Positions 47,770 to 58,618 of a stretch of DNA of 64,000 bases are shown here, in pieces. Location of the stretch: NCBI GenBank assembly GCA_014529385.2, contig CM043963.1, forward strand, positions 97,812,912-97,876,911. The letters run 5' to 3'. Numbering within the stretch: position 1 is the stretch's first letter; each line of letters opens with the position of its first letter. Below the pieces are notes generated by a model. The model saw only the letters and a list, made by a program, of their open reading frames with translations. It did not search any database and was not told where the DNA came from. This DNA is from Adiantum capillus-veneris (lineage: Eukaryota > Streptophyta > Polypodiopsida > Polypodiales > Pteridaceae). Both the position numbers and the translations under genes were made by a program.

Positions 47770-47920
47770 AATTCCCTACGCGTAGAGGATAGACATCCTA
47801 CGCGTGAAAGAAAAAGGGGGGGGAGGGGCAGGTGGGGGGGGAGACAATCTACGCGTAGGAGAGGGGGGGGAGACATACTACGCGTAGAGAATGATGGCAC
47901 ATACTACGCGTAAAGAATGG
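47770..47920. repeat. array of CTACGCGTAG-type palindromes
   Basis: Five copies of the palindrome or close forms at about 47776, 47801, 47850, 47878 and 47907 (CTACGCGTAG, CTACGCGTGA, CTACGCGTAG, CTACGCGTAG, CTACGCGTAA). G-rich spacers of 15-40 bp include repeated GACATACTACG. It lies between the 5' end of LINE copy A and the LTR-family copy at 47938. Confidence 0.88.
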
Positions 47921-47937
47921 GGGCTAGGGCAACGTGC

Positions 47938-49462
47938 ACCTTGGTTGTTGGTTTCTTTCCAATCGGGTTTATTTTATTTGTTTTGAGGCCCTCTTTTTGA
48001 AGTAGCAAACGGTCGGACATTGTATGGCTAATGTGAACCGTACATTCACCCGCAGACGGAAAGTGGTCGGCACTGGAATTCATATGGTAAGAAGATGTCT
48101 AGGCTCACAGCAAGATCATATAGGTCCCCCCGTCGCACTTAATAAGTTGGTGGATACTAGGAAGTGAACTCAATTAAGGCGTAAAGTCAAGGTGGGACTA
48201 CCAACTGAAAGTATCCAATACTTGGGCCACATTGCACTTTTGGATGCGGTCCCAATGAGGATAGATGGTCAGAAGATCAGTGGGAGCCCAACGGAAGCAT
48301 CTCCTAAAATTAAGGGAACTGCTATTTTGGGCCGTGAAATGTGTTCGCGTCATTACCTCCGGTATGACTAGGGGAACATTTTACAACTCTGCCGCGAAGT
48401 CAACTAGGCAACCGGTCAGGATATTTTTAAGCGGCGAACCCGAAACGGGAAAATGCTTGAAAATGCGCCAAGTGGCAAATTCTCATGCACTTGCCTCTTG
48501 CAGAAAAATGGGCGCTGATTTTTAAGCTGGGAGAGGCCTCATTATGCAAGCTGTCACCTCACAGGTTAAGAGCTATGGAGTGCTTCCTTTCCCTCTTATG
48601 TACAATGCGGTGCCAAGAGTGATGCCCTGCACGCTACGCGCTGCCCTCTCTCCCCCCTACGAGCAGTATGTTATGCCCCACTAGTGGGCTTTTCATTTGA
48701 CCAATTTACAGCTATGTGGGTTCATGCGCGATTGCCGAGGCAAGAGCCTCTTGCACAGGTATTGGATTAGCTAGCGGCTAATCCCCCGCTGGTACAGGTG
48801 AATTCGGAGAGGTTTCACGCCAGAAATCTCGTCCGATTCGAAGGGCAAGTAGCCCTACAGGTGCGGGAGCTCGAGGTCTTGCTACTGATGCAACCGGCAC
48901 GTGAAACGGAGCCCAAAACAGGGAATTACAGCCTGCTGTGTATTTTTTCAGGTTTAGGGTTTCGGCCCTAAACGGACCCTAATACCCCTAGGAGGTTCGG
49001 GGATGCAAGGGGACCGCTGCACAGGTGAACTGGCGCATTTTCGAGGCAGAAAACAGAGAATTCAGCGTGCTGCAGATTCTCGCCAGGTTTTGCAAAGTGT
49101 CCGTATGCGTCGGGAAAGTCACCTATTGTGTGGGGATACTGACTGTGAAGCGTCCTAGTACAATTATGCTGCCGAAATCCGGCCAGAACACGTGTTTCTT
49201 CACCTAGATTGTGCGGGGCAGCTTGTGGGAGATCACAGGTTTTATTCCCTTTGATAATGAATAAAGAAATACCGAAAGGGGCGCCAATTTTGGGGCCTAC
49301 AGGTTGTCGGTGTCTGCTCGGAGCATTCTAGCTTCCGAGCCGTGTGTGTGATTAAGTGTTAATTCCCGTTACAGGTCTCCTTTGCAAAGTGCTCTGTGTG
49401 TGTGTCTAAAGTAAAGAATTTCGGGTGAAAGCCAACGCCTACCGCCCTACGGGCCGGTTGCA
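47938..49462 (+). repeat. second copy of the solo-LTR family, 5' end altered
   Basis: Very similar to 44623-46045 over most of its length (ACCTTGGTTGTTGGTTTC at the start, ACCGCCCTACGGGCCGG at the end) with small insertions and deletions. The first 57 bp present in the other copy, including TGTCAC, are missing and replaced by the end of the palindrome array. It ends GGGCCGGTTGCA, then poly-G. Because LINE copy A separates the two copies and their 5' ends differ, I treat them as two insertions of one LTR family, not as a pair of LTRs of one element. Confidence 0.85.
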
Positions 49463-49512
<50 letters not shown>

Positions 49513-49573
49513 CGGGGGGGGGGGCAGGTGCAGGCAGCGGCAGGTGGGCGCGAGGACGAGAGGGGGACGGGGG

Positions 49574-49664
<91 letters not shown>
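49463..49664. repeat. poly-G and (GA)n tracts
   Basis: About 60 G (with a C at 49513), a G-rich 50-bp stretch, then about 88 bp of (GA)n from 49576. The (GA)n adjoins the 3' tail of LINE copy D directly. Reading frames across it are artefacts. Confidence 0.95.
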
Positions 49665-49666
<2 letters not shown>

Positions 49667-51141
49667 AATGAAATGATATATTATCGTGTTCAAAGGCCAA
49701 TATGACCTATGAAACCAAAAAGTTACAAAGTGGTGAGTTTGATAGTGTCTGAGTACCCCAAGAAAAAGACTAAATGGTACTTAAAAAAGGTACTGAGAAA
49801 CATACTCTAACATCCTAAACTACTGGAAGTGAGCTAGCTAGAACTCTATAGGGTATGAGAAATAGTTGATACAATGAGTGAAGGGCTGATACAATAAGTG
49901 ATACAATCTCAACGGAGGTGAGTGGATAATGTGTGACCATCAAGTCATAGGATATCCATCATCAGTCGGTCGTTGGTAGATCTCATCGATATGCTTTATG
50001 GTTAGTACTCTGATTGGACGTCTCGCATGCCAAGCCCGAATGGTCTGGATCCTTTGCTACAGCCTCGTTGTGAAGCTCCTCACAGTCGTGGGCGTTGTGG
50101 ATCTCCTTAGCTCAATAGCTCAATCAATCGTGTCTCTGGTGCGGGTGAGATCTAAGCTTTGTTGTGAGAGCTGCTCCTCACGCTGCCCAATGCCCGGTTT
50201 TATGAAATCTATAATCTGTCTTTGAGACTCGCTCTCCCTTGATCTCCTCAACAGGCACTCTCTGTGTTTGCGCAACTCTAGTAAAAACAGTCCAAGCCAT
50301 CTCTGGTCATGGTATCTCATGACTCTAGAAAGTTGTCCAGAATCCTCTCTGAGCACGCAACGAAAGCGGCCACGTATCTCATAGTATATAGGGCAATGAC
50401 ATATGTAGTGCAGCTCCGTCTGTGGCTCCAAATGGCATAAGTGACATATATTGGCCTTTGCTAATACTCCTCCAAATCTACCAGTCTCAACCTGAAGCTG
50501 ATGCGAAGATGTGCGTATCTGACCAATAGCACACCGTATCCCATGTATCTGGGCCTAGTCACAAAGCCATCCTCCGTGAGTTGGAGAAGATGCTCTCTGT
50601 AGAAAGCCATCTTCGTGCCCAACTCCCGTGTCTGTTGTATCCATGTCCTCCTGGTGTCTAGCTGAATAAAGTCCTGACGAATGAATCTAGTGATCTTTGT
50701 CCCTATGAGAGTCAAAGAGGGTGCATCTAGAGAGTACTGGAAGGGGGGCAATGTTTCCATGCTGAAACCATGTAAATGAAACCATGATGTCATCTATCCA
50801 TACCAGCAGGCTGTATCTCCCTGCAACGCTAGCTGACCACCAAGGGAGGTGCAACCAACTCAGCTCGAATAGTCCCATGTGGTATTGAAGCCCTGGCTCT
50901 AAAATGATCATAGAAACCAAAGGCCTCTCCATCCATCAGTGCTACCAGATCTGCCATGGTGATCCACTGAGGGTCCCCATATCTGGACTCCATACAGCAT
51001 AGCTCAAGCCACCAGTGTCAAAAAGCCAGAGCTTTGTTCGAGGTTCCTGAAACTGAATCTACAAACGCATCCTCTCCAATCCCCCCAATGTTGCATAAGC
51101 TCTAGTCAGTCTAGTCTCCGTTGCCTCAATGCAAACACTCG

Positions 51142-51261
51142 CCCACTGAAGACTACCCCAAAGCTCATAACCATGGGTAAATGTGGGTGTTGACTTCCTG
51201 ACCCACTGAAGACTACCCCAAAGCTCATAACCATGGGTAAATGTGGGTGTTGACTTCCTGA
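51142..51261. repeat. 60-bp perfect tandem duplication inside LINE copy D
   Basis: Two identical 60-bp units begin CCCACTGAAGACTACCCC at 51142 and 51202, and a third partial start (CCCACTG) follows at 51262. The period is a multiple of three, so the LINE frame on the - strand stays open through it. Confidence 0.95.
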
Positions 51262-52205
51262 CCCACTGCGGTGTGGTGTTGAACACCATAATCTTGGTTT
51301 TGCCAAGATTAACAGACAATCCACTTTCATGGGCAAACGCACGTAAAGCATCCAAGTGACATTGCATCCCCTCCGGTCCCCAGAGAATTAGAGATCAGCA
51401 CAATATCATCAGCATATAACAATAATGGGATCCGTGTCCTTGCCAACTGTGCTCCTCTATCACCATCCCTCTCAATGTAGTTAAAAACTTCATCCACATA
51501 CATTACAAATAGCGTAAACAATAGCGAGCAGCCCTGTTTCGCCCCAATAGTGGAGTGAACCAAAGCACATATCCACTCTGAAGTGGGTATATGCCCCCAA
51601 TACTGACCTGTATAAAGCCATGATCCCCCGAATCAACTTTGTGGGTACCCCCATCTCCTATAATCTGCGCATCAATATGGTTCTGGGCACTGTGTCAAAT
51701 GCTTTGTGGGAATCCACAAAGCTACAATAGATCCTCCTGCCACGTGATCTGCCCCCCTCGATAATGGCTCTGAGTGTTAGAATGTGATCAAGTGTAGTGA
51801 AACCCCTTATGAACCCTGCCTGCACCGCTACTTGTATACCCCTCTCTCTCTACCCATCTACTCAACTATTGCTCAAGAATGGATGCATCCAATCATGATA
51901 GTGCGATAGTTCCCAGGCTCCATACAGTTCCTTGACTTGAAGATGGGTACAATAGTGGACAAACTCCAAATATCAAGTAGGCCCTCACACATGGCACGGT
52001 TGAACATCATTGCTAGAAGTCTTGCAAGCAGATCTCTGGCATGTATAAAATGCTTTTCTACTAAGCCATCATGATCATATGCTCTCCTTGTCCTCACCCT
52101 ATCACTGGCCTTCTTTCCCATCTGGGCGGTAAAGAAAGCACAAGTGTGTGAGCATGGTTTTGAGTGGGGTTTGGAAGAAGTGCTATCGAGGAACTATGTC
52201 CAAGG

Positions 52206-52946
52206 CATAGTTGACACGTACGGTCACGTATGACGGGTACACGTACGAAGACGTGCGGTACTAATCGAACTAAAAAAAATTAGACGTACGGTGACGTAAC
52301 GTACGATGCAAAAAAAAATCATGCGTCTTACACATGATAGATCATATGAGTCATGACATCGACCTTAGTACTTAGTACCAGGGCTAGAAACAAACATTTT
52401 TCCTAACCGATCAAAATAAGGGAAAACTTGAGTTTTCAGGTCAAAATTTGAAGCTTTTGCCGGTAATTACACTAAAACTTGTGTAAATTTGCCGGTTTTC
52501 TTAGAGGCAAGCTCAAAATCTAATCGGGATTTTATAATTTCAACCGGTTAAAATACACTAGACCCCGGCTTTTTTCTAACACTGCTTAGTACTAAATACT
52601 TGTAACTTAAGTCTTACAAGTTAGAACATGAAAGATCTGTCCATGGACATTGGAAACGGCAATGTCCGAAGAAAGAAGAATCATAATCTCCAAAGTGGTG
52701 GCGGCCATAGTAGATACTAGATCCGCTACCCAAGCCTCGTCGCACATAGGTCATGGTGGTTTGAGCCAATGCAGCCATTGGGCTCTTGTTCAAATGCAGT
52801 CGAGATGCAAAACATTCCCACACCAAAAATCGCCCAACAAAAAAAAAAAAAAAAAAACACGGACGACTCATGTACGGAACGTACGAGTCGTACAGTACGG
52901 TACGGAACATACGGAACGTCCCGTACGTCGAACGTGGACAACCCTG
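52206..52946. mobile_element. hAT-like non-autonomous DNA transposon with 8-bp TSD
   Basis: 741 bp flanked by GTCCAAGG on both sides (52198-52205 and 52947-52954), inside LINE copy D, whose sequence is continuous when the insert and one duplication are removed. The left end is CATAGTTGACACGTACGG; the right end, reverse-complemented, is CAGGGTTGTCCACGTTCG. An 8-bp duplication with ends of this kind fits the hAT superfamily. Both subterminal regions are rich in CGTAC and ACGTACG motifs (52213-52305 and 52870-52930), as expected for transposase-binding sites. No transposase is present. Confidence 0.82.
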
Positions 52947-53079
52947 GTCCAAGGATAATCCATACTGACCCCAAACCTCCGTAGAAGTGATAGCTGGAGG
53001 GGGAGAGTGCTCATGGAAGAATCACCATGCAATTGGTATGAATCCTGCTCTAGTCAAGCCAGGAATGCCCGCTTGAGTC

Positions 53080-53608
53080 CTTGACCTATGAAAGGGCCAA
53101 ATTGACCTATCAGAAGTGATCAAAATAAGACATCAGCTACGCCCAAAAAATGCCATCCTGCATCATACGTGAGAAGAGTGTACTTTGAGGATACAAGAGA
53201 ACCATGGTGCAGGCTTATGTAGCACCAGCCCAAAAGACCGGCCTAAACTCAAGACTCATGAAGCAATGCCTTCCTCCACTTCTAACATGCCCAAAGGGCG
53301 GCCAGCCCCAAACAGTGAAGGGCCAAGAAAAGCGAAACAAAACGGTAGTGTCGTGAAATGAAGCAAATGAGACCCCATCATATCAAGCCTCTTTTTCTAT
53401 GAACGCAATAGCTATGTCTACAAAATAAAGGTCTACAACTCAAAATAACTGCAATCAGTGAAGAAAAGCTTTATGTGGCGATTTGAATTCGTGCTTACAA
53501 TTTACCTGACTGCATAATTTGTGCAAAACAGACTAAAAGAAGAACAAACTAAGCACATTTCGTATCAAAGATGTGCTCCCATTGAACAAAATTTCCTTTG
53601 CCACTGAC
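53080..53608. other. PIG-A intron, no recognised element
   Basis: Sequence next to the PIG-A exon at 53609. No reading frame or repeat that I could assign. Confidence 0.5.
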
Positions 53609-53725
53609 CCTGTCATGCATGGAAAAAGGATCGATCTTTGGAAGCAATTTTATCGCTCTCCCAATGGCCTCTACCATGTTTTCTGGAACAGGTTCTGCCA
53701 GCACAATCATATCAGGAGGTAAAAC
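53609..53725 (-). CDS. PIGA: PIG-A, glycosyltransferase-domain exon
   Basis: A 117-bp exon of 39 codons on the - strand, phase 0 at both ends. Acceptor GTTTTGTTGATCAG, donor AGG|GTCAGT. It encodes VLPPDMIVLAEPVPE, then AIGRAIKLLPKIDP, then MHDR. This matches the PIG-A segment after the VPEVLP motif (LPxDMIxLAEP...AIxxAI), part of the GT-B fold that binds UDP-GlcNAc. The next exon in the protein lies 24 kb away at 29340-29443. Upstream exons are outside the window or beyond LINE copy B, which sits in the intron just upstream. The exon is intact. Its (GA)n (on the - strand) intron flank is the target in which LINE copy B lies. Confidence 0.9.
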
Positions 53726-53743
53726 CTGATCAACAAAACGAGT

Positions 53744-53745
<2 letters not shown>

Positions 53746-53793
<48 letters not shown>
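53746..53793. repeat. (CT)n tract at the 5' end of LINE copy B
   Basis: About 48 bp of CT repeats, 20 bp beyond a PIG-A exon and ending where LINE ORF1 begins. A second (CT)n at 58559-58581 lies just after the LINE tail. Together they suggest that the LINE split one CT microsatellite. Confidence 0.95.
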
Positions 53794-53795
<2 letters not shown>

Positions 53796-54663
53796 GTCAT
53801 CCCCAACCTCACCTATGGCAACAAGCAAACTCAAATATATGCTTCACTCCAAACGAATTTCCATCATTGAATTGGAAATGAAAGCATGGAGAAAAGAGAT
53901 GGAAGATTGGAGGAACGCGAAGACCGTTTTCCTCCGAGAAAATGAAGAAAAGGAGAAGAGGTGGAAGGACGAGAAGGGTCATCTTCTCAACAAGATCGCC
54001 ACGTTGGAGAATAGCATTTTGGACCTCCACAAAGAAGTGTTGGAAACACGGTCAAAAAATGGGCTTGAAGAGGGGGAATTTCAGCCCTCTTTGAGGGAAG
54101 AAATTGACAACATCAATGAGGAGAAGAAGTCATGGGCCGCGGTCATATCCGAAACGCAAAAGAAAGTAGAGGAGGCCGAAAAAATGGATTGAGGTTGCCA
54201 AGAAAGGGAAAGGTAAGGAAGCTCCTTGTACACCCACTCTTATCAACATGACCCTCGAAGAGGAACAAAGAAGGAGGGTGCGGGCTCTACATGTGAGGGT
54301 AACCGGCCTCAAGGACATAAACAATGTGGAAAAAGAGGTCACAAGCCTCACATCAATGATGGGGGTGGAGAAGCCTTCACACACAAAGGCATGGAGAGTG
54401 GGCAAGAAGAGTGAGGGCCCGGAGAATCTTCAAAGGAAAGAGCTCTCATACTACGCTTCCCTTCATTGGAAGAGAAGAAGGAATTCTTGAGAAAGAGACC
54501 TACTCTCAAGAAGACAGGTATTTTCTTAGGCGATGACCTCACTCTCTCACAACTTGCGCATATGAGAGAAGTAATGCCCGAGATTCAAGCGGCAAGGGAG
54601 AAGGGGAAGATGGCCTTTTACAGAGATGGTCGGGTGGTGATTGTAGAGCGGCGCTCTACATGA
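53794..54663 (+). pseudogene. LINE copy B ORF1, two frameshifts
   Basis: It starts MSSPTSPMATSK and has a long charged coiled-coil-like stretch (MKAWRKEMEDWRNAK, KIATLENSILDLHKEV). The frame is lost at an A-run at about 54181-54186 (one A too many, after KKVEEAEK) and goes on from 54190 in another frame (RRRVRALHVRVTGLKD, HTKAWRVGKKS). It shifts again near 54425-54432 and ends FYRDGRVVIVERRST at 54660. The C-terminal two thirds align with copy A ORF1, but the N-terminal part is quite different, so ORF1 starts vary within the family. The stop is 28 bp upstream of the ORF2 start. Confidence 0.85.
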
Positions 54664-54693
54664 CGGTGCGAGACCTATGGGACCACATTGAGG

Positions 54694-57600
54694 ATGGCGA
54701 CTTGGAATTGTAATGGGTCTATGAGGTTGGATGTTGGTGCCTTTGAGGACAGTTTCAGAGACAAGGACATTGTTTTCTTTTCAGAGACTCACCAGGCCCC
54801 TGGCCAACTGTTGCCACATGGGGTGGGATACAAATGGGAGACAGCCCACAGAACAGTCACGAGATCTGAGCATGGGAGTAGAGGTTCAGGAGGAGTAGCG
54901 GTGTTGTTTAGGGAGGAGCTACAGCCACTACTACATATTGTACGGAGAGATGATCAGGCTAGATACATGTGGGTGAGGCTGAGAGCTGACACAGGTCGAT
55001 TTCTATATATTGCTATATGTTACTTCCCCCCCAGTACGTCAGTATATGCTGTATCCAGAGGGCAGTCGCCTTTCTCAATTCTAGATGATGATATATGGGA
55101 GTTTTCTAGGGATGGTGATATCATCCTCCTAGGAGACTTCAATGCTCGAACGGGCAACTGTCAGACAGTCTTCTACGACACCTCAGATGAGATGCTTAGA
55201 GAGTTGGATGTGGGTGAGCTGGGGTTTGACAGATGCTCACATGACAGAGAGCAGACTGAGTATGGGAGATACCTCACGGAGATGACGACTACACATGGGC
55301 TAGCCATACTTAATGGCTTACAGCGGTTTCCTGGAGCAGCAGGCTTCACATGCTTTCCACACAGACATGGGGCCAGTACAGTGGACTATGTTATGACACA
55401 GCCGAGCTTTATTCCTTGTATTCAGGATTTCACGGTGGGAGCCAGACCAGTGGGCGTAGCAGTGGATCATGCTCTCTTGACACTGTCCGTATCTTTTCAG
55501 TTTAGTACAGCCCAAAAATCAGGAGGCAGGTCACACACCCGTTATACATTTACACCAGAGACTGACTCGGTTTATACAGAGGCGATCTGGGATCGTCTAT
55601 GCACAGTTGCTCCAGGCCTCTCAGTAGAGGAGTGCACTACTTTATTGACTGAGACACTACATGATGCAGCATCAGAGGCATACCCACACACTCAACCGGA
55701 TCGGAGGCGACATTCTGGGAGCATGCCCCAGAATAGTTGGTATGATGAGGAGTGCAGAGAGATGAGAGCCCAGCTTCAGAGGGATCTTCATTTAGGAGTC
55801 ATCACCTACAGACAGTCGCGGATTGCTTTCCGGCGCCTTGTGCGAAAGAAGAAACGAGCTTACCTGGCCCAGATGGAGCGAGACTTGTATCAGTTGTTCT
55901 TGAGTAGAGACTCAGGCGAGGCATGGCGACTCTTCCATGAGCACTCCCCTCCCCCAGTGATTACTTCTCCTGATGTGTGGGGCCAGTATGCGACATCGTT
56001 ATATACGGTTCCTGGGCAGGATCCCCTTCCAGATCCTACAGAGCCATGTCCACCTACGAGCACCTTCTTTACCACTGAGATGGTAAAGAGAGCCATTGAC
56101 AGGATGAGGACCAGGAGGGCTTACGATCATGACGGTCTAGTAGCGGAGCACTTTATACATGCTAGGGATATGCTGATGGAGGTTCTTGCAGTGTTGTTCA
56201 ATCGTGCCATGTGTGAGGGATTACCTGAGACTTGGAGATTGTCTACTATTGTGCCTATATTCAAGGCAGGTGATCCTACAGAGCCTGGAAATTACCGCAC
56301 TATTATGGTTGGACACACACTGGCACGATTGTATGCATCCATTATTGAGCAGCAGTTGAGTAACTGGGCAGAGGGTGAGGGTGTACGGGCAAAGGGACAG
56401 GCAGGTTTCAGGAGGGGTTTCTCCACTCTTGACCATATTCTGACACTCAGAGCTATCATTGAGGAGGGCAGGTCACATGGGAGACGGATTTATTGTAGCT
56501 TTGTGGATTTCCGCAAAGCATTTGACATGGTACCGAGAGCTCGGCTGATGCGCAGACTGCAGGAGATGGGGGTGCCCACAGTGTTGATTTGGGGGATTAT
56601 GGCTTTATACAGATCAGTGATGGGACATGTACGCACCCCAGAGGGGATATCTGACTTAGTTCACTCCACTATCGGGGTGAAACAGGGTTGCCCATTGTCT
56701 CCTACTCTATTTGGTATGTATGTTGATGAGGTGTCTGATTACATTGACAGAGAGGGTGATAGAGGTGCCCAGCTGGCAGGGACGTGGATCCCATTGTTGT
56801 TATATGCTGATGATATTGTCTTGATCTCTGACTCACCAGAGGGTATGCAGCGACAGTTGGATGCATTACACAGTTTTGCAGAGGATAGTGGATTGTCTGT
56901 AAACCTTGGTAAAACCAAGGTCATGGTGTTTAACACCACACCGCAGTGGATCAGGAGATCGGCACCGACCTTCACGTATGGTCAAGAGATTGTGGAGTAT
57001 ACAGATGCATACACTTACCTTGGGATAGTCTTCACTGGGCCGAGGTTTTCTTTGGGGAGAGCAGCAAAGACTAGACTGACCAGAGCTTATGCGGCCTTGG
57101 GAGGCTTGGAGAGGATGTGTTCGCAGGTTCAGTTCCAGGAACCTCGGACAAAGTTATGGCTCTTTGATACTTTAGTAGCCTCAGCTATGATGTATGGGGT
57201 ACAGGTATGGGGACCTTCTGTAGGCCAGGATGGTTGGAGAGGTATGGAGAGGCCCTTGGTATCTATGATCTCCGATTGATTAGAGCCAAGGCCTCCGTAC
57301 CTCACGCGATCATTCGAGCAGAGCTAGCTGCCCCCCCCATGGAGATTGAGGCGCTTACCAAATCAGTGTCCTTTGTGCACAGCCTATGGGATACTACTAG
57401 AGACAGATATGCTAGATTGGCCCTTGAGTCTTCCAGACAGTTAGCTCTACAGGGGGACACTTCATGCTGGTATGCACAGATGACTTCATGGTTTCAGACG
57501 CATGGCTTCACCATGGACAAGTTGCCCCCTTTCCAGTATTCTCTTCAGGCACCCTCGCTGTCTCTTACACGGGTGGAGATCACTAGACTCATTCGTCAGG

Positions 57601-58298
57601 ACCTGATCCAGCTCGACACCAGGAGGACATGGATAGAGCCGCCTCAGGAGTTGAGCACAAAGATGGCTTTCTATAGAGAGCATCTTCTCCACCTCACAGG
57701 AGATGGGTTTGTGATTCGACCCAGCTACATGGACACACATATGTCTCATGGTTTGCGTTGTGCCATTGGTCAGATACGCACATCCTCACATCAGCTCGAG
57801 ATTGAGACCGGTAGATTCAGAGGGATACCAGCAGACAGCAGGATATGCCGATTATGCCAGAGAGAGCCAGAGACAGAGTTGCACTACATATGTCATTGCA
57901 CAGTGTTCTATGAGATACGGGGGCGTTTCCACTGCTTATTCAGAGAGGGTTTTGGTCCTCTATCTAGGGTCATGAGTTATGAGGATCAGAGATGTCTTGG
58001 ACTATATCTACTTGAGTTACACAGGTATAGAGACACTTTACTGGGGAGAGCTAGAGAGAGGCAGTCCCAGAGACACATTACAGATTTCTTTTCACTAGAT
58101 ATGGGACAGCCAGAGGAGCAGCCACCACTGCAGAGCTCGTCCCACACTCATTCGACCACTACTGGCACTCTCATCGACCGAGCATTGGAGCTACAGAGAT
58201 ACAGACGACCGCGACTGAGGAGAGGAGCTACACAGCATCGACGGAGACTACAACAGAAGATTCGAGCCATACTCTCTCGACATCCAGAGTGCAGATGA
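54694..58298 (+). pseudogene. LINE copy B ORF2: AP endonuclease, reverse transcriptase and Cys-His tail, one frameshift
   Basis: I take the ATG at 54694 (MATWNCNGSMRLD) as start. Endonuclease: N in WNCNGS, E in FFSETHQAPG, GDFNAR at 55135, VDYVMTQP, and VDHALLTLSV in place of the usual SDH. RT: YDHDGLVAEHFIHA, STIVPIFKAGDP, AGFRRGFSTLDHIL, SFVDFRKAFDMVPR, GVKQGCPLSPTLFG, YADDIVLIS (56803-56830), VNLGKTKVMVFN. The frame breaks at about 57271: ATGATCTCC is followed by GATTG where copy C has CGGCTC, so one base is missing. The last 340 codons are open in the next frame, with a CxxC...H...C tail (CRLCQREPETELHYICHC, 57842-57897). Together about 1200 residues, a normal length. It would nick DNA and copy the LINE RNA; this copy is one base short of open. 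Confidence 0.92.
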
Positions 58299-58581
58299 GG
58301 ATGGATCCTCACCATTTCTTCCATCTTTGTTTCACACACTGTTACATCCAGTTTACCGGGTACCTATTGTATCAGCTGCTACACCCACGTAGTTTTAGAT
58401 TGTAGTAGTAGTAGTAGTATTTTGTTCCACTTCTAGTTCTTTTCTAGTTCTTTTGTACCCAGACATGGTATTAGATTCACTATTTTGTAACTGATTGGTC
58501 TCATAGGTCATTTTGGCCTTTTGAAGACGTTAATATAACATTTCATTTCATTTCATTTCTCTCTCTCTCTCTCTCTCTCTC
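58299..58581 (+). repeat. LINE copy B 3' UTR, ATTTC-repeat tail and (CT)n
   Basis: The UTR includes a GTAGTAGTAGTAG run at 58405-58420. The tail is CATTTCATTTCATTTC followed by (CT)n to 58581. There is no poly-A tail, so the element probably primes on its short repeat, as several non-L1 LINEs do. Confidence 0.85.
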
Positions 58582-58618
58582 ATACTGACATTTGCTAATT
58601 ATGATACTTGGTTTTTAG

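Larger units (their letters stand above)
49665..53078 (-). mobile_element. LINE copy D (TTTCA-tailed family), 5' truncated and interrupted
   Basis: The - strand 3' end is at 49665-49680 (TCATTTCATTTC), directly against a long (GA)n. 3' UTR and ORF2 pieces follow upward. The C-terminal region is at 50793-50120, with the Cys-His segment degraded. RT pieces: YADDIVLIS near 51410, KQGCSLLFTLFVMYVDEV at 51550-51500, and AYDHDGLVEKHF with STIVPIFKS at 52085-51935. A 60-bp tandem duplication lies at 51142-51261. A hAT-like element splits it at 52206-52946. It breaks off near 53078 in the region between endonuclease and RT. Many stops and indels; not functional. Confidence 0.85.
29444..53608 (-). other. 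PIGA: 24-kb intron of PIG-A, filled with transposons
   Basis: The interval between two phase-0 exon ends of the same gene: donor AGG|GTCAGT at 53609/53608 and acceptor TTGTCTAG at 29444. In plant and animal PIG-A proteins the residues on either side (MHDR and MRTLYSW here) are adjacent, so no exon is missing between them. The intron holds at least three LINE copies, an L1-like LINE fragment, two gypsy elements, several LTRs and a hAT-like element, most of them listed separately. Whether it is still spliced in the living plant cannot be told from sequence. Confidence 0.8.
53794..58557 (+). mobile_element. LINE copy B, the best preserved member of the TTTCA-tailed family
   Basis: About 4.76 kb on the + strand with ORF1, ORF2, a 3' UTR of about 240 bp and a tail of ATTTC repeats (58539-58560). 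It begins directly at or next to the ORF1 start, so its 5' UTR is missing or very short. The 3' UTR phrase TTTTGGCCTTTTGAAGACG is shared with copies A, D and E. ORF2 needs only one base to be open; ORF1 has two frameshifts. It lies antisense to PIG-A. Confidence 0.93.

Noticed and set aside
44623..49462. The two LTR-family copies as the pair of LTRs of one element
   Set aside because: The sequence between them is the 5' part of LINE copy A, and the left copy has its own perfect 5-bp target duplication on both sides.
49359..49700. Frames of 83-113 codons with long Ser-Leu, Arg-Glu, Pro or Gly runs
   Set aside because: Translation of (GA)n and poly-G next to LINE copy D.
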